Shown one piece after another: positions 10,804 through 21,877 of a stretch of 64,000 nt of DNA. How positions within the stretch are numbered: position 1 is the stretch's first letter; each line of letters opens with the position of its first letter. The translations under genes and the position numbers were made by a program. The stretch spans positions 13,206,001 through 13,270,000 of the forward strand of contig JBHGNT010000021.1 of the NCBI GenBank assembly GCA_043228905.1, read 5' to 3'. The notes under the pieces were generated by a model that saw only the letters and a program-made list of their open reading frames with translations, searched no databases and was not told the origin of the DNA. The stretch comes from Azolla caroliniana. Its lineage: Eukaryota > Polypodiophyta.

Positions 10804-11383
10804 TGAACAACATAAGATGGGGGATGAGTAAGCATATTAAATTACCATTATCATCATCATCAAATACAAAAATACCCACAATGAGGTATATATAGATCTC
10901 ATGTGCAAAGGTGCACATGTGTGAGTAGAATATAGGTACTAATGTGTAAGTCCTATATTAAATGTACTTAGGAGTGGAGGATCTAGAATATCCCACTTAA
11001 GTAAAAGGTCCTATTTAAGGCATTATGGTCAACACTTCTTACTAGATTCTATCTAGGTAACTATGAAGTTACATGGTTGACTAACTAACTAAACTAAGTT
11101 GAGCTTGATCTCTCAACAATATATATACATATATATCTTTTACAACATAAAGATAACAACTCTAATCATAATTTTTTTCATAAATGGTTGCCCTAAGTCA
11201 TATTTATACTTATATGACTTTAGGACAATTTACAAATGTGGCCATGACAACTCTCTAGAAACATATTTACATATATGTCCCTTGATCTGGTTCACACGTG
11301 ATTCATCTGGATATCTTCTGGATCCGTCTGATCCGGCTCCTCCGGTCCTCCGTATCCCATCCGAAGGGACCAAATTCCTAACA
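10641..11383 (-). repeat. copia A 5' LTR with a (TG)n(AG)n tract
   Basis: It is bounded by TGTTAAG at 10641 and CCTAACA at 11383. A (TG)n-(AG)n microsatellite lies at 10729-10799. The last 280 bases match the left LTR. Confidence 0.7.
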
Positions 11384-11939
11384 GTTTGTTCCGAAAGTTA
11401 GGGTTTGTCTATGTTGAGAGCTCTTGTTGGCAACAGAGGATGTTCTACATGTAAATATGAATATGCGAAATTAAACAGATCTCAACCGGCTTAGCCGAAT
11501 AGCGACAGAAACCACAAAGAATGGAATACGTAGAGTAGGAGAGAGAGAGAGAGATAGAGAGAGAGCAAGACAATAAATCTCTATTTCAAGAGCTCTGTAG
11601 AAACTCTTTAATGTGCTTTATAAGAACTTTTATACAAGTCCTTAAAGGACTGATAGAAGTACTGACCAGTAATTCAATGCTCGTACCGAGCGACTAACAC
11701 TAACTCCTAAAAATATGGCTATGTACTAGGCTAGGATTGTAGTCCTCTAACTGCCTACCGGTTACCCACAATTTCGGACACCGATCCGGCTCTTCGTCCT
11801 AGATACCAACCCCAACACCGATCCAGCTCTTCATTCCAGATACTAATCCAGACACACCAATCCGATTCCTCTTCGTTCTGGATTACGATCTGGCTCTGGC
11901 TTATTCAGCCGATCCGGAGCATGTTGAGCTTGTCCGCTC
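11384..11939 (-). repeat. probable solo copia-type LTR and flank
   Basis: No gene. The region has the features of the LTRs of copias B and C: TTTTATACAAGTCCTTAAAGG, AGTACTGACCAGTA...AATGCTC, and the end GATGTTGAGCTTG-like text (GAGCATGTTGAGCTTGTCCG) at 11914-11939. There is no matching second LTR or internal region, so it looks like a solo LTR. It cuts the gypsy RT region that begins at 11940; its left boundary (about 11449) is uncertain. Confidence 0.55.
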
Positions 11940-13002
11940 AAGATTTAATAATTTGTCGATCTCTTCTTTTACCTTTGGAGCGCTTCCAATAGCATCGTTG
12001 TTGTATCAGCTTGGCTTCTTTGCTCAGATGTATCCAGTGCTGGTAAAATTTTGGGTCAAGCCCCTTCATGTCCTCGTAGAACCATGTGAATACATCCTTA
12101 TACTCCCTTAATAATTCTGTCATTGTCGATTTCTCTACCGGCACGATTTCGTTATCTATCTGTACCGGCTGAGGTTCTGCTTCCGACCCCAGGTTGATTG
12201 CTTCCATCATGGATGCCTTCACTCGCTGGGAAATTTGCATTTCCCTCTCCAATTCCTCTTGGATGTGGCATAATTCAGCTATTGCTTTTGGGTCCAGCTT
12301 CCTCAACTCCTCATCCGTATCTGTGTCCTTCTTGAACACCTAGGGTGCTACCATCTCCACCACGTCAATTTCAAACAACGGCACGAGCTTAGGATTTTCT
12401 TTGAGATATTTGTCGATTTCCTCATCTGTTAGTCCATCTAACATGTTGATTCCCTTGACATATAATGGCGTCATCGCCTTTTTCGTCGTTTCTCTCTCTT
12501 GTGTCAGTTTTCCCTTGCCTAAAACTGGTTACATTCTTCTGCCAATTTTGCGTAATATGCACTATCCACAACCATGGTCAGCCTTACAAGAGTGGATAGG
12601 CTCTTGGCCTATTGCTGAGACCTGAAATAGATAACCCCCCATGGAGATCTTTAACGTCTAGATAAGGCCAAGTGGTCAAACTGAGTTGGTGTCGGCCATC
12701 CTAAGCCTGAATGGCCACGACTTCCATTCCCAGATTCCTAATCTATCGCATGTCACTTTGTTGATTAGATTAACTCCGGATACACCGTCTATTATGGTCT
12801 CGGACACTTCTCTACCCTTAATAATCACCTTAACGGTCAGATTCTGCTCATCAAGTGAGACCAGACCTTCACTAGGATTTGTTAAATGAATTTGGACTGT
12901 CGATCGCTCCTCTTTTCTAAATACCGCTATTATGGTCTTTGTAAACCTCGACACGAACTTCAATAGGCCAGCTAATGGTAATGTAATTTGGCAATCAACC
13001 AA
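11940..13002 (-). pseudogene. gypsy protease and start of RT, fragment
   Basis: Minus-strand text KVIIKGREVSETIIDGVSGV is a retropepsin site with DGV in place of the DGG seen in gypsy E (IIDGGSSVNV). It is followed by WEWKSWPFRLRMADT. After a degraded stretch comes EREMQISQRVKASMMEAINL and YKDVFTWFYEDMKGLDPKFY, which aligns with gypsy E (ERELAISQRVKASTLETINL, WSYTDMKGLDPQYY). The text stops at DRQIIKS where the copia LTR begins. This is a relative of gypsy E in the same orientation. Confidence 0.8.
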
Positions 13003-14227
13003 TGCCTACCATGTCGGGTCTTTGGTTGACAGTCCCTCATCCGTCATTAGCTTCGGCTCCACCGATTGTTCTGTCATTTCCTTGAGCATTTGTTTTGCAT
13101 TCTTTTGATTCCCCTTCTCCACCCATTCCTTTGCCACTTTGCGTACAACCTCCTGAGCCTCCCACTTATGTAGCTTCGCTTTTCAATGCGTTATGACATT
13201 GGTGTACTTTGGCTACCTCGGTTGTTAACATGTTCACTGCCGGTACTTTGCCTTTTTTCTTTTCTGGGTATCAGTTAGCATAGTGCCCTTCCTTTCGGAA
13301 ATTGTAACATGTTGGCTTTGCTGGCTCACTTGGTTCACTTGGCAATTGTAATTGTCGGTTGTGGGCCGTAAGTTGGTCATTTCGTCTCCTCTTGATTGTG
13401 AGGGTCGTACTGGAATGGCCTAGCATTTTGACATTGTCTCCTATCGTCTCGAGCTCTTTTGTTATCCTGTGGTGGGAATCTGTGGCTCCCTTGCTGATTA
13501 TTTTAAATCGCCTCTTGTCATAATTCTGGCATTGATCTCTAATCGGCAAAACCTTGCTAGTTTCTATATTGTGGATGGGTTGTCCATCGGCTCATCGTTC
13601 CTTATCATATTGCGGTGAGAAATCCCTTTAATACCTCTCACAACAATCTTGCCAATACTCATCCAGCTGGAATCTCTTTGTATACTAGGGTTGGTCATCT
13701 TGCCAATACCTATCGTCCCATCAAAATATGTCTACCAGTTGGAATCGATCTTCTTCTGGCATCTTGTCTTCCCTCAGCCCAGTTTGTCAAACCTAGGCGC
13801 CGTCGATCTATTCAATAAATTGTATTCACATTGATTGATTGTGTGAGCTCCGGAGTGGCACAAGACACAATGCGTCTTCATTGTGCATTCTAACGTCGAG
13901 TGGCCTGGATTTAAAAATGTGGTGCATTGTACAACATGTCGGAATCTCAAGTCATCCTCCTTCAGTAGTGCTTGCTATAGTACTCACATTGACATTGCAT
14001 TGTCGTTTTGTGCTTTGTCCATTTTAGCACTCTATAAATAACGTACTCCAAGGTCTCAACTTTAAAGTCTAGAACTGCCAGCCTTGATTAGAGCGGCTCT
14101 TAGAGGGCTGTGAGGAATGTTTCTTTTAAGTCCTTCTCCGGTGCTGGTCACGTGAGTTTCTTTCTTAAATTCTGCAACCGGATAATGAATTGTGGTATTG
14201 ATTCATGTGGTTCCTGGTACGCCGTGT
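13003..14227 (-). pseudogene. gypsy gag fragment lacking its N-terminal third
   Basis: From right to left the minus strand reads YQEPHESIPQFIIRLQ, DLKETFLTAL*EPL, a degraded knuckle region near 13850, then CYNFRKEGHYAN (zinc knuckle with its second and fourth Cys changed). These align with gypsy E Gag (CQEPHETVAQFTIRFQ, PETFLSSL*EPL, CFKCNQPGHYATQC). The start of gag and the primer site are deleted: 5 bases separate this text from the LTR at 14228. Confidence 0.75.
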
Positions 14228-14595
14228 TACCAGTTAGGAACACGGTCCACCCTCAGTCCTTCGGGATGGATTTCAAAGTGATCGTGGTGCAAGGGGAATA
14301 GGGATGTGTAGTGCGTGTACTTCGTAAGGTGAAAGGGAGACGGCTACAACCAAACCTCCGATAACGTGTACTTACACAACATGTACTTACCTTACACTTA
14401 CTGCTACGTAGTCTTGCATAGAGAACGAGGAACGAGAACAAGAGATCACTAAACAAAATACCAAGATTAGAGAAGATAGAACTATATTAAACGACAATCC
14501 CCAAAATACACTAGCTCTTTACAATAGTCTTTTGTCCCTTATATACACATGGCTTCTAATTGGTTACGTTGCCTACATAAAACCATTACACGTGT
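14228..14595 (-). repeat. gypsy-type LTR, first part (continues at 32387)
   Basis: Non-coding. It begins TGTTACC like the gypsy E LTR. A minus-strand TATA box (GTATATAAGGG, near 14537-14547) fits minus-orientation transcription. It is split by the GAG-only element; the rest of the LTR (ending GGACAACA) is at 32387-32460. Joined length is about 440 bp, close to the 458 bp of gypsy E. Confidence 0.6.
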
Positions 14596-15372
14596 TGTCG
14601 TGAAAAATTTCGGCCAGAGGCGGAAACAGGGAAACATTGGCTACATCGGCGGGGTGCAGTGTGTGTACGCACCCATGTACATTTAGTGTGAATATCGAGG
14701 GCGCCTTTATGGCGCCGAAGAGTAGTCAAGTCAGGACAAACGATCCCATGTAAGTCGGGATTTGTCCCACATTGTAACGCATCCCTTTCCTTGTTCTATA
14801 AAAGGAAGGGAACGCCCTTTGTGAAAGGGTTGCCCATTTTGCATTAGAGGGTATACCGTTAGGTTTAGAGTTAGTTTCTTCTTCTTCTTCTTCTCCTTCG
14901 TGTTCACTTAGGGTTTGCTTCAGCTCATCTCCTGCGCAAGACCCCGCTCGGCGCGACGAGCCCGTGAGCTCCCCGACGGCGGCTTGGCAGCTGACGACTA
15001 CTGTAACCTGCCTTGGAACGGCTCGAAGCCGGGAATGTATTCCTTTAATATACATATATACGTTTGGGTCTGTCTGTGTATATTCGCGTCTTCGTTGGTG
15101 TCGGGTGCTTCCCCTTTCCTGCACTTCCTGTACTTAAGGGTGTGAGTCGGTTTGGCCTGTGTGTGTGTGTGTGTGTGTGAGTGAGTGTGCGTGAGTCGGT
15201 GTTAAGCGCGCGCTCTCCCTCTCTCTCTCTCTCTCTCTCCCTTCGGTTGCTTCCGGTGTGCTTCTGGGATGCCCCGGAAACGGTGAAGCACGACTTCCTA
15301 CGCTCCATCACTCCCTAGTCCAAGACCCCCGTGGTCCCGCCTTTCTCCACGCACGCGCGTAACAACGCGACA
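14596..15372 (+). repeat. 5' LTR of the GAG-only element
   Basis: TGTCGTGAAA...AACGCGACA. It has a TATA box TATAAAAGG at 14797-14805 between CCCTTTCCTT and AAGGAAGGG arms, a palindromic GGCGCCTTTATGGCGCC near 14700, and (TG)n and (CT)n tracts near 15160-15240. Confidence 0.9.
14797..14805 (+). promoter_or_regulatory. TATA box in LTR promoter
   Basis: TATAAAAGG, bracketed by an inverted repeat conserved in the 3' LTR and in LTRs at 1688 and 33183. Confidence 0.75.
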
Positions 15373-15375
15373 TAT

Positions 15376-15392
15376 TTGGTGAACCCGACGTG
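15376..15392 (+). promoter_or_regulatory. probable primer binding site
   Basis: TTGGTGAACCCGACGTG starts 4 bases after the LTR end. Gypsy D has AGTGAACCCGACGTGAA at the same place (reverse strand near 42211-42229). I do not name the tRNA. Confidence 0.65.
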
Positions 15393-15409
15393 AAAGGCAG
15401 CAAGGGAGG

Positions 15410-16361
15410 ATGGAGTCGGAAGACGACGAGCTTGCGGAGATGGTGGCCGAAGTGGTGTTGGAGTCGGCACGAGTGATGATGAGGCGAGAAGCGGCGCAAT
15501 AGGCGGTTGAGCGAGTGGTCGAAAGAATCGGTCGTTTCAACGGGGACAAAGTCCCATCTTACTTGGAAGCCTACAACGCGGAAATGGAGGAGTGTGGCGT
15601 AGACGAGGCGTTGAGGCTGGAGTTCTTCTGTCGGGTCGTGGCTGTCCGGATGCATGCAGAAATAAAGGAGCTCCGTGAGGCTCATAGTTCGTGGGAGGCC
15701 TTCGAAGAGGCGCTCCTGAAGGCATACGGAGGACGGCGGAAGAGCCGGGGACGGCACGACTTTGACCAGTGGGTAGCATCGGCAAAGACCCACCGGGGCG
15801 CGACCAAGGCGTTCCGAGAGTTCGAGTGATGGCTTGCTCGGTCCCGGAGCGGGAACAAGGTTTGGTGGGGGCGGACAAAGTCCTTTTGTTCATCAGATCG
15901 ATTGACCAAGTGGAACGGGAAGCCATCGGGATTGAGCTCGAAGACGATGATGGAGTGAATGGGCTTACGGAGGACTGGTCGAAGGTCAGAAGGGTGTGCC
16001 AAGGCTAGACAACGAGCGAGCCAAGAAGGCTAAGAGGAAGGGACGCGACGACGTGCCATCACAGCAGGAAGAGGCCAAACGGCAAAGAGAGTCGGCAAGG
16101 GTCGACGTTGGGGCCAGGATTGCAGAGGCGTACACAGCTCTCGAGGCGATGCTCGAGGAAGAGGAAAGATCAAGGCCGCAAGCTGAGACTGAGGAGACGG
16201 ACCTGCCCCATGCGACGGCGGAAGATTGGTACGACGGTACCATGGGAGAGGGCGCGAAACAAAACGCCCTCTCGACTTGCAGAGATAGAACGGCCACGGA
16301 CGAGGCCGAGATACCGATCGTGGGATCGGAACGTTGGGACCAACGGTTTCGGGCGTGTTAG
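15410..16361 (+). pseudogene. gag of the GAG-only element, broken
   Basis: The ATG at 15410 (MESEDDELAEM) follows the primer site by 17 bases. Frame: TAG at 15500-15502, then VERIGRFNGDKVPSYLEAYN and SSWEAFEEALLKAY, ending with TGA at 15827. The expected continuation GADKVLLFIRSIDQVERE lies in a second frame and a Glu/Arg-rich coiled coil (about 15996-16361) in a third. Gypsy D Gag aligns: GRFGGKNITDFLATY, ATWAEFEKALLAEY, NGDKVLIFLKTVDVKDR. Unlike gypsy D there is no CCHC knuckle visible. It would form or enter capsids supplied by the partner. Confidence 0.75.
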
Positions 16362-16979
16362 CCCGAGATCCCAGAAATCGGAGAAGCAAGCCCAGACGGG
16401 GCTTGCGCGATCGGTAAGAAGACAACCGCCGACCACGGAGAGTCGGTGGCTACGGACAAAAGCGTAAAGCAGACGGGCGATTCTTTGTGCCTTCCCACAC
16501 TTGCTCCCGAGACCATGGCAGTCGGGCCCGAGTGCCCACGTAAGTCCCAAGCGGAGGAAGGCGGCGGCGATAGACCGAGAATCACCGGCGAGACGATACG
16601 GGGAAGGAACGGACGAAAGCCCACGGACCCGATTCCGGAGAACTCGACATTCGGGCCCGTATGCCCATGTAAGACCGAGGAGATGGATGGCGGTACCGAG
16701 GAGTCCTGGCACGATGCCAGTGAAGTCGGATGGGAAACGGCCTGCGAGGAGGCCGAGGACAGACGCGGCACGAGGAGATCGGCATTCCGATACGGGTGGA
16801 GCGTAATCCGGTCATGGATCGTTCGATCGGGGCCGGATTCGGCATGAAAATGTCGATACGGAAGAGGGTGCGGAACGAGCCGCCCTCTTTTACATGGGGA
16901 GAAAGACCAACCGGGCGAAGGTTGAGATTTGGAAAGAGAATGAAAGCCGGTCCTATGGGATTCCTTACGCCGATCCGGC
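16362..16979 (+). repeat. degenerate tandem repeats in the 3' internal region, first part
   Basis: Units contain variants of CCCGAGACCATGGCAGTCGG / CGATTCCGGAGAACTCGACA followed by CCC.TGCCCA.GTAAG, recurring at about 16500 and 16630 and again beyond the chromovirus. GC-rich, no supported gene. Confidence 0.6.
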
Positions 16980-17434
16980 TGTTACGGGCATGACCATATA
17001 ATATCCCGTGGTAAGAATTTACCGTAGTATTCTATACACGTGGATAAGTGTGAGGGTTAAATGAGAGTGTAAAGAAGGGGAGGATTACTTTTAATCCTCG
17101 GGATTGAGACAACCCATTAGGTCAAGTGTGAACTTGCATGGGGGCCTTGGGTTTCACTATAAATAAGAGGCCTAGCTACCCTCATTTGATCATCTTTTGA
17201 CTACATCGAGACTCTGCTCGTGTGGTGGGTCAACTCTTGTAGCGAGCGCGCCAGCACCAGGTACGACTCGACGCCACGGCGGTGGTATGGGACGCCGATC
17301 GAGGCTCGAGTCCGTCTCGATCCCTTCGCTCGGGGGTGGTCGGGTGGATCGGCACCCTTCTTTCTCTTTCTCCTTTCTATCTATCTTTTCATTATCCTTA
17401 TCTTAAGCTTACGTTAGTACCAAGATCTATAATA
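16980..17434 (+). repeat. chromovirus 5' LTR
   Basis: It starts TGTTACGGGC and ends CTATAATA. A TATA-like CTATAAATAAG lies near 17158-17168. Confidence 0.95.
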
Positions 17435-17436
17435 TT

Positions 17437-17446
17437 TGGTATCAGA
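17437..17446 (+). promoter_or_regulatory. primer binding site (Met tRNA)
   Basis: TGGTATCAGA, two bases after the 5' LTR. Confidence 0.85.
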
Positions 17447-19111
17447 TTTTTGTACTAATGTTTCTTTGTTTTTCATTTGTCTTTTGATTGATGCTGATCG
17501 ATCGTTGTGCGGTTGGCCTTGATCCAGACAATGATCAACAAAGAACTTCGGTAACTCTTTCCATAATTTTTCTTTCTATTCTCTCTTCTCCCATCTAATC
17601 ATGTGTTTAGTTTATATGTAATTTTTTTCATTAAGTCAATGATGTTGTAGTGGTCTTTAATTGATTATCTAAAACGTTTACATATGTGCACGAGGTCAAT
17701 ACCTCGTTTGACATATTGATAATATGTGATGAGTGTCGTATGCGTACGAGGTTAATACCTCAATTACGTATTACGTTCACGAACATATGTTACGTTTGTG
17801 TATGAGTTTAATACCTTGATTTGTTGTAAACGATATGCGTTTGGTCTCGTATGCGTAAGAGGTCAATACCTCCATTGCGTATTACGATGATCTCTTATTT
17901 GTGGATGTTTCGTGTGCGTAGAGGTATATACCTCGATTACGTATCTCGATCACATCATTTGTGCCTATTTAATATAACGATATGTTTAATATAGGCATAT
18001 GTGGTCACATATATACGTATATATGTGATAAGTAAACATATGTGTATATTCGTTATTACGTGATTATATCGAAAGTTGTCCTTGTCGGGAAAAGGATGTT
18101 GGTGGCCGTCCTCACATTTTTGTGAGAATGGCGTTGTCACCATCCCTTTTTCAACATTTTTTTATTGTTGATAACCCCATTGACGACCTCGATTTCGTTA
18201 CGTAAAGAAATGCGAATAGCCAAAATGATGTTGAGTACGTAGGGCTTGACCCACTTCAAGTGAGGTCGCTCCAATGACGCACGTATCCAACATCCCTCCC
18301 TCGTTACATGGATACGATGCCACCATGAGCTCGTTCTTACGAGAGGCATTCGTAATGACGTGACCATGTGATGGCCCACGTGAGCCTACTACGAAATGAG
18401 GGCTCATTTGGCTTGACCATTAGGTTGCCCTTTGGCATATGCCATCGTAATTACGAGACTTGAGGTTAGGTAACGTACCAACATAGTTTTGGTAAATGAG
18501 GACGAAATAAGGACCTTGACATATATGTTCTTTTAAAAAAACGTATATGATCAATGGCCTCGCATATCTCTTATACGCATCAAACATTAAGCATTCGAGA
18601 AGAGCAACTTACTTGGTTGGCTCAAGTGTTTAATGTATTTGTTCTCGAGGTCTCGAGTTCAAATATGACCAAGACCATACAACATCCTTGATACATATGA
18701 CTATAACACATGTTTAGACTTAAGGTCTAAGTGCACCTCGGGGTCCTCGTAATAGGACTTAAAGAGCCGAAACCACTTATGTGGGCACCGAAACATAGTT
18801 TATTGTTAACATTTTTTTCATGTATAAACTATTCATGACGCGAACATACATGGTTGAGCCTCGGGGAGCCACCATGAAAAAATTGATATAGAGATCAGGG
18901 AAAGACATTTATTTGTCACCCCCATGGTTTTTAAAACACCTTTGTGTTACCATAGTAACCTGATCTTGAACCTCATCTCATACGTCTAGAGGGGTATTGA
19001 CGTGAGATAATGATATCGATTAATGCTCGCCCATGATATGTTTACATCACGACATGATGTTATGACTATATCTCTGACCTTATCCTATTTCTTTTCCAGA
19101 AATAATCTTTA
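17447..19111 (+). other. long non-coding leader of the chromovirus
   Basis: No ORF of note. It contains an array of five small hairpins (17690-17934), further hairpins such as CTCACATTTTTGTGAG (near 18108) and CAACA...TGTTG (near 18152), and AT-rich sequence. Such leaders hold packaging and translation signals; which parts act so here is unknown. Confidence 0.7.
17690..17934 (+). repeat. tandem array of five GAGGT-loop-ACCTC hairpins
   Basis: Hairpins at 17690-17707 (ACGAGGTCAATACCTCGT), 17748-17761, 17804-17817 (degraded), 17859-17872 and 17921-17934, spaced 55-62 bp. The stem GAGGT/ACCTC is kept in four while the 4-base loop varies (CAAT, TAAT, CAAT, ATAT). Confidence 0.85.
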
Positions 19112-20011
19112 ATGGCTCAAATTAACGACCCGATGTCATCCGCTCAAGCGGAAGGAATTCAAGGGAATCCTCCTGGACAAATGTCCACTGAGATGTATTT
19201 GGCACAAATAACCCAATACCTTAGTTTCACCGCGCAACAGATGACCGAACTTCGGCAATCTCAGAGTGCTCTTGAGGCACGTGTCATTAGTCTACAACGT
19301 GAGACTAATAGACCTGATGAGCGACAAGGTGAACCATCATTTGTCGTTAAGCCATATACGGGAGACAAAAAGGAAAGAACCGAAGAAGCAATCTGCACAT
19401 GGCTGGGACGATGGGAGTCTCATTTTGAGCTCTATCCCACGCCAGGTAGTACGAAGATTGCATATGTCGGCCGAGAACTCGGGGGTAAGGCCGCCGCCTG
19501 GTGGCGTGGCCTCCGTACTATGGGGAAATTGCCCGATACCTGGACAGATTTTGTCACGGTTTTTAAGGGCCAATTTCTGCAACCTCCCTCTCGAACCGAG
19601 GCAGCACAAGCTTTAATGAACCTCTCTAGCAGGAAATTTTCCTCGCTAGAAGACTATGTTCACCATGCTAGAACCCAAATCCAAAAATCGGGTCTAGAAG
19701 GGGACAATTGGTTGATAGCTTGTTTTGTCAATGGCATCCCCAATTCGGACTATCACTGGATAGTGCACGATAAGGATCCAAAATCCTTCGAAGAGGCCGT
19801 TGAAATAGTTCTTCGCTATCAACGCACTTCGAAGAAGGACCATAACAAACCCAACGAAGCGCCCGGGACTAAGCAGTCGCAATTTGTTGGGAAACGCAAG
19901 ACACCCAACGAATTCCTGGATCGCGATTGTAAGCGACAACATCCTTTTTGTGTATTCTGCAAAAAGAAGGGTCATACAAAAGATCAATGTCGAAAGCTCC
20001 AACGGAAATAG
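19112..20011 (+). CDS. gag: chromovirus Gag, 299 aa, ending in TAG
   Basis: Capsid-type Gag: a Met/Gln-rich N-terminus with a short coiled coil (about residues 30-70), the retrotransposon-gag block KPYTGDKKERTEE ... AAAWWRGLRTMG ... FLQPPSRTEAAQALMNL (about 85-190), and one zinc knuckle CVFCKKKGHTKDQC (about 281-294). It packages the element RNA. The stop TAG at 20009-20011 is in the same frame as pol, with no other stop between. The start ATG at 19112 is the first in a frame that fits the family. Confidence 0.9.
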   Translation: MAQINDPMSSAQAEGIQGNPPGQMSTEMYLAQITQYLSFTAQQMTELRQSQSALEARVISLQRETNRPDERQGEPSFVVKPYTGDKKERTEEAICTWLGRWESHFELYPTPGSTKIAYVGRELGGKAAAWWRGLRTMGKLPDTWTDFVTVFKGQFLQPPSRTEAAQALMNLSSRKFSSLEDYVHHARTQIQKSGLEGDNWLIACFVNGIPNSDYHWIVHDKDPKSFEEAVEIVLRYQRTSKKDHNKPNEAPGTKQSQFVGKRKTPNEFLDRDCKRQHPFCVFCKKKGHTKDQCRKLQRK

Positions 20012-21877
20012 CACGACAACAAAGCTAAAGCTGCAGACCATAAAGGTCAGATTCCTAATGTCCTTCAGGTCTATACACATCATTTAAGTAATTGTCAATG
20101 TTCTTTCCCTCACTATGTATTGGGTCCCAATGATTTACTACGTGCAAACGGGTATATCAATGGATCTCCCGTACAGTTTTTATTTGATTCGGGAAGCTCA
20201 CACAATTTTGTGAATGATCGTTTGGTTCAGATATGGGGAATCCAACCCACCGTAAGTGATCACACCTACACGGTGCACTTGGCTGATGGAAGAGTACAAT
20301 ACATCAACGGGGCGATTCATTCATTAGGAATTTCTATTGATACTTATATAGAGGAAGTAGACTTCCATGTAATGAATCTTTGTACCACCGATGTAATACT
20401 GGGTTATCCCTGGTTTTATAATAAAAACTCTTCTTTATTGATTGATTGGGTTCGTCATTCCATTTCTTTTGTACTGAATGATTGTACGCATTTTATTCAA
20501 TGTGTAAAAAAACAATCCCTCTCGATTGTTTCCTCGTGTCCATCAATATCTGAGTTGTCTTGTTCTACGTTATTTTATTGTGTACTTGATCCAGACATTC
20601 ACGTTTACAATATCGATAATGTCCCGATTCAATTAACATATTTTGAACAACAACAACTTGATGAAATCTTAAATGATTTTCATGATGTTTTTCCAAGTGA
20701 ACTACTTGATGGGTTACCTCCTAAACGTAATATAGACCATCGTATAGATATTGTACCTGGTGTTGCACCAATAAGTATACCTTCGTATCGCTTAAGTCGA
20801 TCCGAAGAAGATGAGGTATCTAAGCAACTCAAGGACTATTTACGAATGGGTTATATACGTTATAGTAAATCTCCATGGGGTGCACCAGTTCTCGTGGTTA
20901 AAAAGAAAGAGGGCACATGGCGTATGTGTATTAATTACCGACACTTGAATAAAGTGACGATCAAGAATTCGTATCCATTGCCCCGGGCTGACGATCTAAT
21001 TGACCATCTCCAGGGAGCTCGGTATTTTACGAAACTTGATCTCCGTACTGGCTACCATCAAATACGAAAAAGTGAGGACGATGTTCCTAAAACGGCATTT
21101 CGTACGCGCTATGGCCATTACGAGTTTTTGGTTATGCCTTTTGGTTTGACCAATGCTCCGGCTACTTTTCAACAAGAAATGAATGACATTTTCCGAGAAC
21201 AACTTGGAAAATTTGTCGTTATTTTCTTGGATGATATTTTAGTTTATAGCCGTACATTACAAGAACATGCTAGACATGTCCGCTTTGTTTTACAAACATT
21301 GCGTGACAAACAGTTTTATGCGAAGATCTCAAAATGTGAGTTCTTCAAGAAATCAATTACTTATCTAGGACATCTCATAGCCGAACGAGGAGTTGAAATT
21401 GATCCTTCTCGCATTGAGAAAATCAAGCTTTGGCCCACTCTTCGGAATATTCGAGAAGTTCGATCATTCCTTGGTTTTGTGGGGTTTTTGCGAAAGTCTC
21501 TTCGTAATTACTCCCAATTGACGATGCCGTTTACTGATCTTTTAAAAGGTCAAACGCGTAAGTCTACAAAACCTATTGTGTGGAATGCTACACTAGACCT
21601 TGGATTTAAGGAACTCAAGGACATAGTTTGCAAGGCTCCTTCACTTCTTTTACCTGATCCTTCAAAACCTTTTGAGGTTGAAACCGATGCAAGCGATTAT
21701 GCTATAGGTGTTGTCTTGTATCAAGATGGTAAACCAATAGCATTCGAGAGTAAGAAACTTGATTCTGCTCAATGTCGGTATACCGTTCAAGAAAAGGAAT
21801 TATTTGCAGTTATACATGCGCTCAAAACATGGCGCCATTATCTTTATGGAAATCACTTTGTGGTAACTATGGGCTGA
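20012..21877 (+). pseudogene. pol: chromovirus protease, RT and partial RNase H
   Basis: In frame with gag beyond its TAG. Protease site [18 protein letters not shown] blocks [66 protein letters not shown] (catalytic DD); [11 protein letters not shown]-type RNase H start ([16 protein letters not shown]). The frame ends at 21877 after NHFVVT because a deletion removed the TDHKSL-type block and shifted the frame. RT and RNase H copy the RNA into DNA inside the particle. Confidence 0.92.

Larger units (their letters stand above)
8489..11383 (-). mobile_element. copia A: internally deleted Ty1/copia element
   Basis: Left (3') LTR remnant to 8769, purine-rich tract (reverse of CTCCCCCTTCACTCC), RNase H, RT and gag on the minus strand, a primer site at 10629-10640, then the 5' LTR. 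The internal part is only about 1.9 kb: the end of gag, protease, integrase and the start of RT are missing, joined at about 10,030. The left LTR lacks its 5' 400 bases or so, so no target duplication can be read. Confidence 0.75.

Noticed and set aside
15986-16771. Several overlapping ORFs on both strands
   Set aside because: They come from GC-rich repeat sequence of the GAG-only element in all frames; only the gag-derived pieces have homology support.
17690-17934. CRISPR-like spaced repeats
   Set aside because: Eukaryotic retrotransposon leader; repeats are imperfect and spacers share sequence.
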